In this document: piece by piece, positions 1 through 8,873 of the stretch | How the letters are laid out: each line of letters starts with the position of its first letter | Position numbering within the stretch: the first letter of the stretch is position 1 | Origin: DT-111 sp965263225 | GTDB lineage: Bacteria > Bacteroidota > Bacteroidia > Chitinophagales > Saprospiraceae | DNA length: 64,000 bases | Reading direction: 5' to 3' | Assembly (NCBI GenBank): GCA_965263225.1 | Contig: CBDHHG010000035.1 | Coordinates: 1-64,000, forward strand | The notes under the pieces: generated by a model | The model's database searches: none | What the model was told of the DNA's origin: nothing | Seen by the model: the letters and a program-made list of their open reading frames with translations, nothing else | Position numbers and translations under genes: made by a program

Positions 1-624
1 CTGCGTAATAAATCGAATTAATAGTCGACGTCTGCGCCGGACTAGGGCTGATGGAAGCGTGAAATCTGCATAGCATCCCGTATTCAGAAGCACCGTGATT
101 TCATTGTTCACGCCACAGAAGTCACCGCTGGGCAGCGAATTGCACAGAGCCCAGTTCCCATGGATAAATCCATAGACGATTTCGCCGGATTTCGGATCGC
201 GACGTAATAATCCATGCCGATGAAATAGGTCATCGCGAAACTGTTCCAGCTTATCCGTGAGCTGAGTCGCTGTGTCATGCCGATGATGCAGGTGGACCTC
301 GACATCACCGTAACCGGCTTCGATGAGCGGTTTTAGGTCGTCCAGGTAACGAGGATGATATTCATCTTGCGGGAAAAAGAAACTGTACTGCGGCGGTCTA
401 CCGTCGATATCCCGAAACTCACTAAACAGCCGCGGATAGTCGTCTCGCCAGCGATGTACACGAGACACAGCAGTCTCATGATTCGCCCCATAGCACTCAG
501 GCTCCCAGTGGTCACAGATCGCTATGAATAGATCGACATCGTCCCCTTCACGCCAAGGGACCTTGCGTTCCTCGGGGAAAAAATAACTTCCAATCCACCG
601 ATCGATATTTCTAGGCAATTTCAT
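1..624 (-). CDS. Polysaccharide-deacetylase-like protein, partial at the left edge, frameshifted
   Basis: An open frame starts at the ATG at 622-624 and runs off the left edge. It opens MKLPRNIDRW, then has a metal-site-like IAICDHWEP, a HLHHRHD cluster and GFIHGNWALCNS, ending in a DFTLPSA segment. These His/Asp clusters resemble uncharacterised deacetylase-like proteins of polysaccharide clusters. After PSA the frame becomes arginine-rich nonsense, while the next frame reads SPAQTSTINSIYYA, which continues the protein sensibly. One base seems to be missing in the C run at 45-47. The start overlaps the stop of the upstream glycosyltransferase as ATGA, so the two are probably translationally coupled. 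The function as a sugar deacetylase is inferred from motifs and neighbours. Confidence 0.6.
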   Translation of the reverse strand, partial: MKLPRNIDRWIGSYFFPEERKVPWREGDDVDLFIAICDHWEPECYGANHETAVSRVHRWRDDYPRLFSEFRDIDGRPPQYSFFFPQDEYHPRYLDDLKPLIEAGYGDVEVHLHHRHDTATQLTDKLEQFRDDLFHRHGLLRRDPKSGEIVYGFIHGNWALCNSLPSGDFCGVNNEITVLLNTGCYADFTLPSALVRRRRRLLIRFITQ

Positions 625-1987
625 CGGGGCACCTCATGTTCAGTATTTGATGCTGATGGCTGTCCCGCGATACGATTTAAGTGTTCGGCAAGTTGTCCGG
701 TAAGTTCCCGACGGTGAAACGCCCCGATCTCCCAGACGGCATTCTGATAGTCAACCCCCAACCGATGTTCCTCTATCGCCAATGCGAGTTGTTCGGCGAT
801 CTGTTCGACCTGGCTCGGGCGACTCAGACGTGTACCGGGGAGTTCATAAACAAGATCCCAGACATCTCCCTCGGGAGCTACCACAAACATCGGCCGTTTT
901 GCAGCCATATATTCAAAGGTCTTCGCATTGATGATCCGCTGCGTCTTAGGCAGTTCGGAATTCAGCATGAGTAGGGCATCGGACGTTCGCATCAACCGGA
1001 TCGCCTCCGCATGGTCGACGAAGGGGAGTCGCACCACATGGCACGGCAACGAGTTCAGTCGATCAAGGATGCCCTCTTGATCAGGTGTACGGCGGCCGAC
1101 GCATAACAGTTCGAATTCGCTCAGCAGTGGAGCATTCGACTTGGCGAGGTATTCGATAGCGCAAACCAGCGGCTCAATTGAGTTGAGATTCCATAGAGTT
1201 CCGATAAACGCCAGACGAAATCTGTTAACACCCTGGCCATAATCAGGTTTGTTAAGATCGATATGATCTTGATAGTCATCGGTGTCGAAACCGTTGGTGA
1301 TGTAGCTACACATCGCCTGGCTGCGCGCCTGGTTCGCTGATTCGCCGATCGCCTTGGCACTCGATGGCGTTGTCGCAATGACAAGTTGCGCCGTCCGTAA
1401 CGCTCTGGCCTGTTGCCGTTGTTGGACCCAATTCGAAAACCGATTGTGTCCTTTGTTTTCCAGTATGCGTTACTGATATCCCATTCATCGCGGTAATCGA
1501 GTACGAGCGGAACGCCGGTCTTTCGGCTGAGCTTCTCTCCCAGCACGAGATTCGAAAACGGCGGCCCTGTCGCCAGGATGATGTCGTGCGGGACTTCTCT
1601 GAGTAACTGAAGGCCCTGTCGATATGCCTGGGGATGCCAGAGCACCTGTGCATCGGGCAACAGCACGCTGTTTGCCACGTTACGAGCTACTGTTTTGAGA
1701 CCTCCGACGAGGGGATTTCTTCGTTGTTTTGATTGTCCGCCAGCCACCGCCTGCTTGATGGCATAACCCGGTTCATAGGTCTTCGCCCGGCGAATGATGG
1801 TTCCCGGAGGGATATCTTTATGAAAGGATTCATCAACCAGCGGTACGGACGGGTTCGACACCGTTAACACTGAGGAAGCCCAGCCAAACTCGGGCAGGAA
1901 CTTTACGAACTTCGTAACCCGTTGCACGCTTACTCCCCCCACGGGTGGGAAGAGATAAGAGATAAATAAGACTCGTTTCTGATTCAT
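621..1987 (-). CDS. Family 4-type glycosyltransferase, one frameshift
   Basis: The N-terminal half starts MNQKRVLFISYLFPP with PVGGVSVQR, a GT-B N-terminal fold, and runs to YRDEWDISNAYW. The C-terminal half lies in another frame: RFSNWVQQRQQARAL leads through ATTPSSA, then FIGTLWNLN and FEYMAAKRP, typical of the GT-B donor-binding domain. The switch falls at about 1459-1461, where one extra G (TGG to TGGG) restores a continuous protein of about 455 residues. It therefore looks like a homopolymer miscall or a young frameshift. The start overlaps the stop of the next upstream glycosyltransferase as ATGA. It would transfer an activated sugar during surface-polysaccharide assembly; the acceptor is unknown. 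Confidence 0.75.
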
Positions 1988-3192
1988 GATGGCACCGCGG
2001 TCACGAATTTGGAGTCCACCGAGAGGTCGCTCGATTGACGAATTGATGTAAACAATGCTGTTATTTCTTGAGCACAGTCGGCCCATGAGCTGGGTTGATA
2101 ACGCGCGGCAGCTTCGCGAAAACTGGGATCGAGTGCACGGGCGATTGCGTCAGCAAGTGCCCGTGGATCTCTTTTGGGTGCCAGGCAGGCATAACTGTCA
2201 TCCGCAATTTCCCTGACGCTGCCAACATCCGTGGAAACGAAGGGGGTCCCGCAGGCTAATGATTCGCGAAAGACATTCGGAAGCCCTTCGGAATCACTCG
2301 ATAGCACCGTAAGATCGCAGGCTCGATACCAGTCTCCGATCTGATCGTGCCCGACCGCCCCCCGAAATGTAACAACATTTGACAGTTTTTTGTCATTAAC
2401 AAGCTGTTGGATTGGACCTCTTTCGGAACCATCACCAACCAAATGGAGTTGGAAAATCATGCCCCGCTGATGAAGGATCTCGACAGCCTCGATGAGGATC
2501 GGCAACGCCTTGATAGGATGCATTCGCCCGACCCAAAGTAGGTGATGTCCTTCATTGAGCGCCAGTTTCTTGCGTGATTCGGTGCGAGAACAAGCTTGAT
2601 GAAATACCGTCGTTTCGATGCCTTGATAGATCGTATGTACTCGATCTGCTGGGACGCCGAGTTGGATCGATGCAGTCCGCAGCCCCTCGCAGACCGTGAT
2701 GACAGCGCCCGATTGCAGCAGAACTTCCCGTACACGCGATCCCCGCTTGGGAAGCTGGGGTAAAATCAGCACGTCAGATCCACCCACGATCACGCCGCAC
2801 GGGACGCCAGCCAAGCGAGCGGCTCGCAAACCGACCTCACCATCAGGATGAGCCCAATAGCTAAGGACAGCCTCCGGTTGAAATTCACGCACGGCACGTT
2901 CAACCGTTCTGCGAACGGACCACCACATCTGGTCACCCGATCGATCCTGCCAGACTTTTGGTGTGTACCAATAAGTTGGGTAGTCGACCACGATCCCAGC
3001 TTCTTGAATGCTCTCGGATCGCCGATAGGAATGCCCTCGTAGTTTCGAAACGGCGGCCTCAGTGAACGTGCGAGGAGAAATCGCGCGCACGTCGTGCTCC
3101 CGTGCCAATTCTCGACACAGCGCAGAATTATACGTCCCACGCGTCGGAGCGGTGGCATCTGGGAAAGTCGTGCTAAAAAACAGGATCCGCAT
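1984..3192 (-). CDS. Glycosyltransferase family 4 protein
   Basis: The 402-residue product starts at MRILFFSTTFPD; an upstream in-frame extension to 3300 lies inside the epimerase gene and is not used. Visible are a GT-B N-terminal domain with AHPDGEVGLRAARLAGVP and GGSDVL, then the C-terminal donor domain with LLWVGRMHPIKAL, LVGDGSERG and the E-x7-E-type motif SEGLPNVFRESLACGTP. Length and motifs fit GT4 sugar transferases that act at the cytoplasmic side of the membrane. It lies 5 bases after the epimerase stop and overlaps the following glycosyltransferase by four bases, so it is part of one minus-strand operon. The sugar specificity cannot be read from the sequence. Confidence 0.9.
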   Translation of the reverse strand: MRILFFSTTFPDATAPTRGTYNSALCRELAREHDVRAISPRTFTEAAVSKLRGHSYRRSESIQEAGIVVDYPTYWYTPKVWQDRSGDQMWWSVRRTVERAVREFQPEAVLSYWAHPDGEVGLRAARLAGVPCGVIVGGSDVLILPQLPKRGSRVREVLLQSGAVITVCEGLRTASIQLGVPADRVHTIYQGIETTVFHQACSRTESRKKLALNEGHHLLWVGRMHPIKALPILIEAVEILHQRGMIFQLHLVGDGSERGPIQQLVNDKKLSNVVTFRGAVGHDQIGDWYRACDLTVLSSDSEGLPNVFRESLACGTPFVSTDVGSVREIADDSYACLAPKRDPRALADAIARALDPSFREAAARYQPSSWADCAQEITALFTSIRQSSDLSVDSKFVTAVPS

Positions 3193-3197
3193 GGCAA

Positions 3198-4196
3198 TTA
3201 GTTCAAGATTGTACGACGAAGCCCTTCCTGCGTCGTTACCGCAGGCTCCCAATGCAATCGATCTTTCGCTTTCTGGTTTGAGTACTTCAATGGTTTCCAC
3301 ATTGCAGCACTTTTATAGGGCGTGATAGCTGGCGGGAGTTCGCCTTGCGAATATTTCGCATACCAGTGATAGATGCTCGATAGAGGGCCAATTGCCACCC
3401 GTGGAACCCAAATGGATCGCACCCGTCTGCCGGATTTGCGCATCAGCTTGATTACTGTTGAACCAGTCGGCAGGTCGTCGTCGATGACGTTAAAGGTCTC
3501 CCCTTCGATCCCGGGGACGTTCCCCGCCTGGGCGATCGCCTCAGCGCAGTTTTCGACGTAGGTATAAGGGAGCGTTTGGTTTCCCATTTGCACAAAACAT
3601 GGGCCGAGGCCGATCCCGATTCGACTGGACAGTGGAGATCGCCCCGGACCGTAAATGACGCCGGGACGCACCACAACTAACGGCACTTGTAAATCTTCGG
3701 CCAATTGACGCGCTACATTTTCTTGGTGAATCTTTGTAAATGTATATGGATCACGTTCGGCGGGGGCGGGATCGATCGGCGTCTCCTCAGTCAACGTGCT
3801 ATGCGCACGCAGCGCCGCAGTGCCATAGACGCCAAGGGAACTGACGAGCACAAAACGGTGGACGCGAGCGGCTTGGCTGGCTTCCAGCATTTTTCTCGTC
3901 GGCAGCAATGTGTTTTCGAACATCGCGGACGTTTCCCCCGTCAGCGAAGCGGCCAGGTGATAGACGACTCCCGCCCCGGAAATGGATTCGCTTAACTGAA
4001 GTGGGTCATCGTAGTCGAGGCGGATAAACCGGACCCGGTGGAGATGTTTTAGTGGAACCGTGTCCTCAATTCCCTGCGTGCTGCTCGTTGGTCGCAGCAA
4101 ACACCGGACTTCAAAGTCCTCGCGTTGACATAATGCGCGAACAAGATGGCGACCGAGGAATCCGGTGGCGCCCGTTACACATGCGATGTGAGACAT
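3198..4196 (-). CDS. NAD-dependent epimerase/dehydratase (extended SDR)
   Basis: The 332-residue product begins with the Rossmann motif TGATGFLGRH and carries VYHLAAS, LVSSLGVYG and the catalytic YTFTK (Tyr-x3-Lys), with RPGVIYGPGRSP after it. These mark an extended short-chain dehydrogenase that uses NAD(P) to epimerise, dehydrate or reduce a nucleotide sugar. Its start overlaps the end of the Gfo/Idh/MocA gene by 22 bases, and the next glycosyltransferase starts 5 bases after its stop. Its place between glycosyltransferases suggests that it makes the activated sugar they use; a sterol or flavonoid reductase-like role is the less likely alternative. Confidence 0.88.
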   Translation of the reverse strand: MSHIACVTGATGFLGRHLVRALCQREDFEVRCLLRPTSSTQGIEDTVPLKHLHRVRFIRLDYDDPLQLSESISGAGVVYHLAASLTGETSAMFENTLLPTRKMLEASQAARVHRFVLVSSLGVYGTAALRAHSTLTEETPIDPAPAERDPYTFTKIHQENVARQLAEDLQVPLVVVRPGVIYGPGRSPLSSRIGIGLGPCFVQMGNQTLPYTYVENCAEAIAQAGNVPGIEGETFNVIDDDLPTGSTVIKLMRKSGRRVRSIWVPRVAIGPLSSIYHWYAKYSQGELPPAITPYKSAAMWKPLKYSNQKAKDRLHWEPAVTTQEGLRRTILN

Positions 4197-5308
4197 ACCG
4201 CGTCCTCCATTTCTGCCTGAATTGTTCGTAAGTCACGCACGTACATATCTTCCGTTCCCTGGCAATGGGCAAAGATTCGATCCGTCAGTTGTGTGATATG
4301 TAAGAGTTCATTCTGACTGATTGGCAATCGCGTCCCCTTCAGGAGCGAGTCGTAGAACTGTTCGATCAATGTTTTCATTCCCGCGTGATGATTCAAATCT
4401 TTACGGGCGAATCGCCACATTTTGGTCGTCAAGTTCCATAGACTGTTCCACAAATTGGAGTTTGCGACATCGAGTTTGGCGAATGCGTCTCCTGATGTGA
4501 GCCGGTTGTGCAGGACCAACGTCTGGGCGTCGAAATCGAGTTCTAAGGTCCCATTCGTCCCATAAATACGAGCGATCCTTTGTGGGGGAATTAGCGAAGA
4601 GATCGCTAGCTGCCCACTATACGAATCTGATTGAAGTGCGATATGTAATTCCGTTGGGAAGTCATGTCGTCCATGCGCGTACCATCCGCCGTAAATTCGG
4701 GGCTGGTCATCTGAACTCATGAAATCCGTAATCGCAGTCAGCGGTGGGGTCACAAGATTGTGTAGGAATTCAGCATTAATTTCTCGCAAGGTGGTTCCAG
4801 GCATCGTGTCCAATGACCGCAGCTCCTGATCCAAGGAGATTCCTAATATCGATTCCACCCGATTCACTTGTCCAATCAAGCCATTGAGGATCCAGATTTT
4901 CCCCTTGAGCCAAATTGGATCAAACAATTGATCATGACCAACGCAGACTTGCCGATCCTGGCGTCGTGCGACCGAAAGGACTTCTCGGGCTTCCTCGGAG
5001 TTCTTCGTAAACGGGCTTTCAATGTAGAGATGGCACCCGGAATTCAATAGTTTGATCGCCAGGTCGATGTGCGAAGCCGTATTTGTTGTGATATGGACGA
5101 CATCCGGGCGGGTGTCGCACACCATATCATGCATGTCTGTATATCGGCCGTCGATTCGAAATCGCTCGGCGGCTTGATACACAAGATCTTCGTTAGGATC
5201 GCAAACCGCGACGACGTTCGCCTGTTTAATGTTCGCCAACTGAGAGAGATGGGTATCTGCACGCGCCCCACACCCAACCAGTGCGACATTCATGATCTTG
5301 TTGTTCAT
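4175..5308 (-). CDS. Gfo/Idh/MocA family oxidoreductase
   Basis: The 377-residue product has an N-terminal Rossmann fold (MNVALVGCGARADTHL, then VAVCDPNEDL) and the family motif YIESPFTKNSEEA in place of the usual EKP, followed by the C-terminal alpha/beta domain. The family oxidises or reduces sugars with NAD(P). The Ser in ESP where EKP carries the catalytic Lys is notable, so activity may differ. The start could be at 5308 or at the second Met (5293), which sits directly before the Rossmann strand. The 3' end overlaps the epimerase gene, so both are probably co-expressed. A role in making a modified nucleotide sugar for the adjacent glycosyltransferases is inferred. Confidence 0.87.
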   Translation of the reverse strand: MNNKIMNVALVGCGARADTHLSQLANIKQANVVAVCDPNEDLVYQAAERFRIDGRYTDMHDMVCDTRPDVVHITTNTASHIDLAIKLLNSGCHLYIESPFTKNSEEAREVLSVARRQDRQVCVGHDQLFDPIWLKGKIWILNGLIGQVNRVESILGISLDQELRSLDTMPGTTLREINAEFLHNLVTPPLTAITDFMSSDDQPRIYGGWYAHGRHDFPTELHIALQSDSYSGQLAISSLIPPQRIARIYGTNGTLELDFDAQTLVLHNRLTSGDAFAKLDVANSNLWNSLWNLTTKMWRFARKDLNHHAGMKTLIEQFYDSLLKGTRLPISQNELLHITQLTDRIFAHCQGTEDMYVRDLRTIQAEMEDAVCLTSHV

Positions 5309-5329
5309 TTGTCGATCGGTGTAGGGGTG

Positions 5330-5776
5330 TTATGTCCGTGAGTCTTTGCGAGCTTCAACGAGCGTTGAGTACAGGTCCTCGTACTGTTCGACCATGACTC
5401 GGATATTAAAGTGCTGTTCGACGCGGCTGCGAGCTGCCGCACCCAGCGCGGGCCATTCTTGCCGTTGGTGGATCATTTGGAGCATCGACGCTGCTAGTTG
5501 TTCCGGCTGTCGAGGAGATACGAGTTCACCCGTCACGCCCGGTACAACGATTTCCGGATTACCACCGACGTCCGTTGTCACGATTGGAAGACCGACCGCC
5601 ATGGCTTCCAAAAGCGTGAGTGAAATGCCTTCCGTGGTCGAAGATGAGACGAAGAAGCCCGTAGTGCGTAGCTGTTCCGGAACATCCTTCCGTTCGCCGA
5701 GAAATGTTACATGGGTTGTCAATCCTAATTCGCGGGAGAGTTCCTCAAGATGAGGTCGTTCCGCTCCATCCCCCAT
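5330..5776 (-). CDS. Glycosyltransferase family 4, C-terminal half only
   Basis: This is only the donor-binding half of a GT4 enzyme: MGDGAERPHLEEL, FLGERKDVPEQL, TEGISLTLLEAMAVGLPIV and GVTGELVSP are all present. The usual N-terminal acceptor domain, some 200 residues, is absent. The apparent start Met is simply part of the family motif (I/V/M)-GDG-x-E-R and not a genuine start. Just upstream of it the frame runs into a stop (5789-5791) and the sequence changes character. The gene is therefore cut by the join at about 5777. It is the first gene of the minus-strand polysaccharide operon, 21 bases before the Gfo/Idh/MocA gene. Confidence 0.85.
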   Translation of the reverse strand: MGDGAERPHLEELSRELGLTTHVTFLGERKDVPEQLRTTGFFVSSSTTEGISLTLLEAMAVGLPIVTTDVGGNPEIVVPGVTGELVSPRQPEQLAASMLQMIHQRQEWPALGAAARSRVEQHFNIRVMVEQYEDLYSTLVEARKDSRT

Positions 5777-5879
5777 ATTCCTGCCTGACTACTTGTCCAC
5801 ACTGCGACACTTGGTTTTGGCTGTTGCAACCTTCGCATGTCAAGAATGGTTTTATTAGCGAGGGCAAAGATCGATTTTG
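5777..5879. other. Junction between two sequence styles, no gene
   Basis: To the left lie dense GC-richer minus-strand polysaccharide genes with ATGA overlaps; to the right lie AT-richer Bacteroidota-type genes. The glycosyltransferase reading frame ends exactly at the left side of this stretch. No gene, target-site duplication, inverted repeat or integrase was seen here. An assembly chimera is the simplest reading; a recombination boundary is the alternative. Confidence 0.65.
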
Positions 5880-6590
5880 ATGGAAAAGCCCTTTCTCAAC
5901 AAATATATATTAACAAAGCTTGACGCTTTCGCCACGGGATTGGAGAAGCTTCAAGTTCAACACAAAGGAGAAGTAATGAAAGCTTTATTGCAGCGCAGCT
6001 TGGCAGAAGGAATGAGTTATGCTACCTACTATGAATTGATGCAAGAATTGGTAGAAGCCGGTAAAACTACGGGGCCGAATCAGAGTGAGTCTATGGTACA
6101 TTACACCAAAATGAACTTACAGCGGATGAAACGCCTTGGTAAGAAAGCCAATATCCAGCCTGCACTTGTGGATGCCTTTGCCGCCTTACCTGGTCAATAC
6201 ATCTGGCTAGTGATTACAGAGGCTTGGTGTGGAGATGCGGCCCAGATTGTACCCATTTTCGATGCTATCGTCCAGGAACTTCCCAATACGGAAATGTCTT
6301 TAGTCCTTCGTGATGAATTGCCGGACTTAATGGATGAATTCCTTACCAACGGTAGTCGAGCTATACCCAAACTTATTGTGTTGGATAAAGATACTTTGGA
6401 AGTTGTCACGACCTGGGGGGCCAGACCCGCACCTGCTCAGGAGTTAGTAAATGCTTATAAGGCGAATCCAACCCCGCCACCATACGCTGAGTTTTCAGTG
6501 ACCTTACAAAAATGGTACAACAAAGATAAGACAGTCACTACACAGGCTGAACTAATGGAGCTTGCTACGAATTTAGCGGCAATTGCATAA
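5880..6590 (+). CDS. Thioredoxin-fold family protein with a single active-site-type cysteine
   Basis: The 236-residue product starts at ATG 5880; a TTG three bases earlier is possible. The first 100 residues are helical; then comes a thioredoxin-like core with WLVITEAWCGDAAQIVP, LRDELPDLMDEFL and the cis-Pro region SRAIPKLIVLD. Where thioredoxins have WCxxC, this has WCGDA, so only one cysteine remains and a classical dithiol redox role is unlikely. Such WCGDAAQ proteins are common in Bacteroidota and lack a settled function. No signal peptide is seen, so it should be cytosolic. Its 3' end overlaps the convergent GNAT gene by 26 bases. Confidence 0.85.
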   Translation: MEKPFLNKYILTKLDAFATGLEKLQVQHKGEVMKALLQRSLAEGMSYATYYELMQELVEAGKTTGPNQSESMVHYTKMNLQRMKRLGKKANIQPALVDAFAALPGQYIWLVITEAWCGDAAQIVPIFDAIVQELPNTEMSLVLRDELPDLMDEFLTNGSRAIPKLIVLDKDTLEVVTTWGARPAPAQELVNAYKANPTPPPYAEFSVTLQKWYNKDKTVTTQAELMELATNLAAIA

Positions 6591-7026
6591 CTGGCAATTG
6601 ACGACCTTCCGGTTGACTAGGAATGTACGCTATTGTCTTTAACCCAAATTTCTCATAAAAGCCTGTGGCATTGGGGTCTGCAACGACTGACAGTGTCACG
6701 TGGCTTTTGGTAATTACCTTGTCCAGAACCTTTTGTAATAGGAGTTTCCCTAATCCTTTCCCAATATACGCTGGTCGTATCCATAGGTGCTCAATTTCTA
6801 GGGAGTCATCTTCTTCGGAAATAACGCAAAAGCCCAAGATGCGCTCTTCTTGTATCAATTTGTAGATACTATCCTTTTCCATATTTTCCGGTGTGATGGT
6901 GAGATCAGCGTCCCATAGATCCAGCCATTTCTGGGCATAGCCCCAATAAGCTTTGGCCGCTTTACTTATTTCAGTTAGGGTAGAGCAATCCGTGGGTTGT
7001 GCCTTTACGATTTGCAAGTCGTGCAT
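6565..7026 (-). CDS. GNAT family N-acetyltransferase
   Basis: The 153-residue product has the GNAT order: an N-terminal strand-helix part, LEIEHLWIRPAYIGKGLGKLLLQKVL with the acetyl-CoA-binding R/Q-x-x-G-x-G/A loop (here IGKGLG), and the C-terminal NATGFYEKFGL motif. It should transfer acetyl from acetyl-CoA to an amine; the substrate is not visible. It stands alone on the minus strand, converging on the thioredoxin-fold gene. Confidence 0.88.
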   Translation of the reverse strand: MHDLQIVKAQPTDCSTLTEISKAAKAYWGYAQKWLDLWDADLTITPENMEKDSIYKLIQEERILGFCVISEEDDSLEIEHLWIRPAYIGKGLGKLLLQKVLDKVITKSHVTLSVVADPNATGFYEKFGLKTIAYIPSQPEGRQLPVMQLPLNS

Positions 7027-7174
7027 GTCTTACTTCAGTTTTTTGTACTGATTTGTTGCTTGAGCATCCTCGAAACTGTATAACAATAAGTGGGAGTGAA
7101 ATAGTTCAACGAAAATCTCCAGAAAGTTAACTGGAGCTTGACCAATGTGCATCAGTGGGGTAGGGTGAAATCTT

Positions 7175-7204
7175 CATCATTTAGGTTTTTTGATCCTAAT
7201 GATG
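7175..7204 (-). terminator. Hairpin downstream of the histidine kinase gene
   Basis: The arms CATCATTTAGG (7175-7185) and CCTAATGATG (7195-7204) pair over ten bases with one bulged T and a nine-base loop. It lies 69 bases past the stop of the minus-strand histidine kinase, where a terminator is expected. A clear U tract is lacking. Confidence 0.45.
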
Positions 7205-7272
7205 AGCGTTTTGAGGGGAAAAGCCTATTGGCATTGTGTGCCCGGGCTAAGATTTTTAGTGAATAGACAATT

Positions 7273-8613
7273 CTAGCGAGTGGTATTCGCCATTTTGGGA
7301 GGAGTAGCAGGTAAGTAAGCACTCCGTTTAACTGGCCATTTCAAGATGAAGGTAGTACCTCTGTCTAATTCAGATTCGAAGCTGATATGCCCGTTCCAAC
7401 CCTCTAGAATGCGTTTGCAGGTGGACAAACCTATGCCTGTGCCCGGAAAAGAACTGCTGTTGTGCAAACGCTTAAACATTTTGAAAATGTAATCGCTGTA
7501 TGCACTATCTATTCCAATACCATTGTCAGTAATCCTGAAGCAAAGTTGTCCTCTCTCATATTGATAAAGAATCCTTATTTGTATGGTTTTGCTGGTGTTG
7601 TATTTTATACCATTTTCTAGCAAGTTGTGAAAAAGCAAGCGTAGCGTATCATAGTGTGACAATATGCGTGGTAACTTCTGTGGAATTTCTACCTCCAATG
7701 AGGGAACAGCCTTTTCAAGGACTTCTACTAGCTCTTCAATAAGGGCTTGTAAGTCAACCCATTCTTTTTTTGGTGGATGATCTTTTACACGGGCATAAGA
7801 CAACAGATTCTCAATCAGTTGATACATATGCCTACTATTCTCATTGATAAACTCTAAATACTCCCGTGTCTCTTTGTCCTCTTGTAGGGCTTGTTTTCTC
7901 CGTAATAGGTCACTAAAACTCACCAGGAGGCGAATTGGTGTCTTCAGGTCGTGAGAAGTAGCAAAAGTGAAATCCTCCAAATCGCGATTGACGCGGACTA
8001 ATTCCTGATTTTTTTCAGCCAGTTCCGCCAAGAGGGTTTCCATCTTCTTTTGCTCTATCGCCTTTTCCGTTTCATAGTTCTTCATGATTAGAATGATGGT
8101 CAATATGGTCAATATCATTGCCATATATTCGGTAATGGCGTACGGCTGTGATTCAATGATTGGCGGATTCGAGTATAGATAAACTTGGGAAGTAATTATT
8201 AGTAAGATATAAAGCGCGTAGACCGCTATCATGGTCCTGTGGGATGGACGTAGAAATATTGCAGCAACGAATAAGATCATAAAGACGGTATCGGCACGCA
8301 AGGAGTTACCGAATAGCACAATCTCCGCAAAAACACCAAAGGGAGCTACAAATAGAATGAGGTGGTAAGAGATTTGAAATTGATGCTTGATGTTAAGGTA
8401 CAGGATAACGGCAATGATAGTCAGGTACCCCCCAATCAGACCTACAAAAGCGAGACTGCCGGTTGGATTGAAGCTTTCCAGAATAACGATGAAAAGCAAA
8501 GCAGGTCCAAGTGCCAAACTAATGGAATTGATCCCCTTGAGCTTAATGCGTTCATCCAAGGGGGTGTCTTCCTCTATTCCGAAATAAATGACCTTATTTA
8601 AAAAACTATTCAT
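7273..8613 (-). CDS. Membrane sensor histidine kinase
   Basis: The 446-residue product has about six hydrophobic helices in residues 28-190, a coiled-coil linker, then a HisKA dimerisation domain with the phospho-acceptor His near residue 221 in ATSHDLKTPIRLL. The HATPase domain follows with the N box LLENGIKYN, G1 DNGIGID and G2 GTGIGLS. It lacks a recognisable extracellular sensor loop, so it may sense a membrane or redox cue, and no response regulator lies beside it. The H-box and G-box residues look intact, so it should be an active autokinase. The gene is alone on the minus strand. Confidence 0.92.
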   Translation of the reverse strand: MNSFLNKVIYFGIEEDTPLDERIKLKGINSISLALGPALLFIVILESFNPTGSLAFVGLIGGYLTIIAVILYLNIKHQFQISYHLILFVAPFGVFAEIVLFGNSLRADTVFMILFVAAIFLRPSHRTMIAVYALYILLIITSQVYLYSNPPIIESQPYAITEYMAMILTILTIILIMKNYETEKAIEQKKMETLLAELAEKNQELVRVNRDLEDFTFATSHDLKTPIRLLVSFSDLLRRKQALQEDKETREYLEFINENSRHMYQLIENLLSYARVKDHPPKKEWVDLQALIEELVEVLEKAVPSLEVEIPQKLPRILSHYDTLRLLFHNLLENGIKYNTSKTIQIRILYQYERGQLCFRITDNGIGIDSAYSDYIFKMFKRLHNSSSFPGTGIGLSTCKRILEGWNGHISFESELDRGTTFILKWPVKRSAYLPATPPKMANTTR

Positions 8614-8873
8614 ACCTATGTTGCTCAGGGTTCACTAGTGGAGCGAACCAAAAGTAAAAAACGATTAGGTTTTATATCTGGGCAATATCCCATATGCTAG
8701 TACGAATCCAAATCTCTGCACGGCCTACCGCATAATTGTAGGCTGGGTTTATTTGAAGAGGGATAAATGGAGAGATAGGTGACCATGAGCACACATAACT
8801 CCTAGAAAATAGGATTAGCTCTTTCGTTCTATCATACGCAGTCGGTACTTGAAAGATACTTAAAGATAGTCAA

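Noticed and set aside
2790..3197. A 135-codon minus-strand frame overlapping the GT4 gene
   Set aside because: It lies wholly within the GT4 gene in another frame and shows no domain.
5777..5879. Integration site of a mobile element
   Set aside because: No integrase, att-like repeat, tRNA end or target duplication was seen near the junction.
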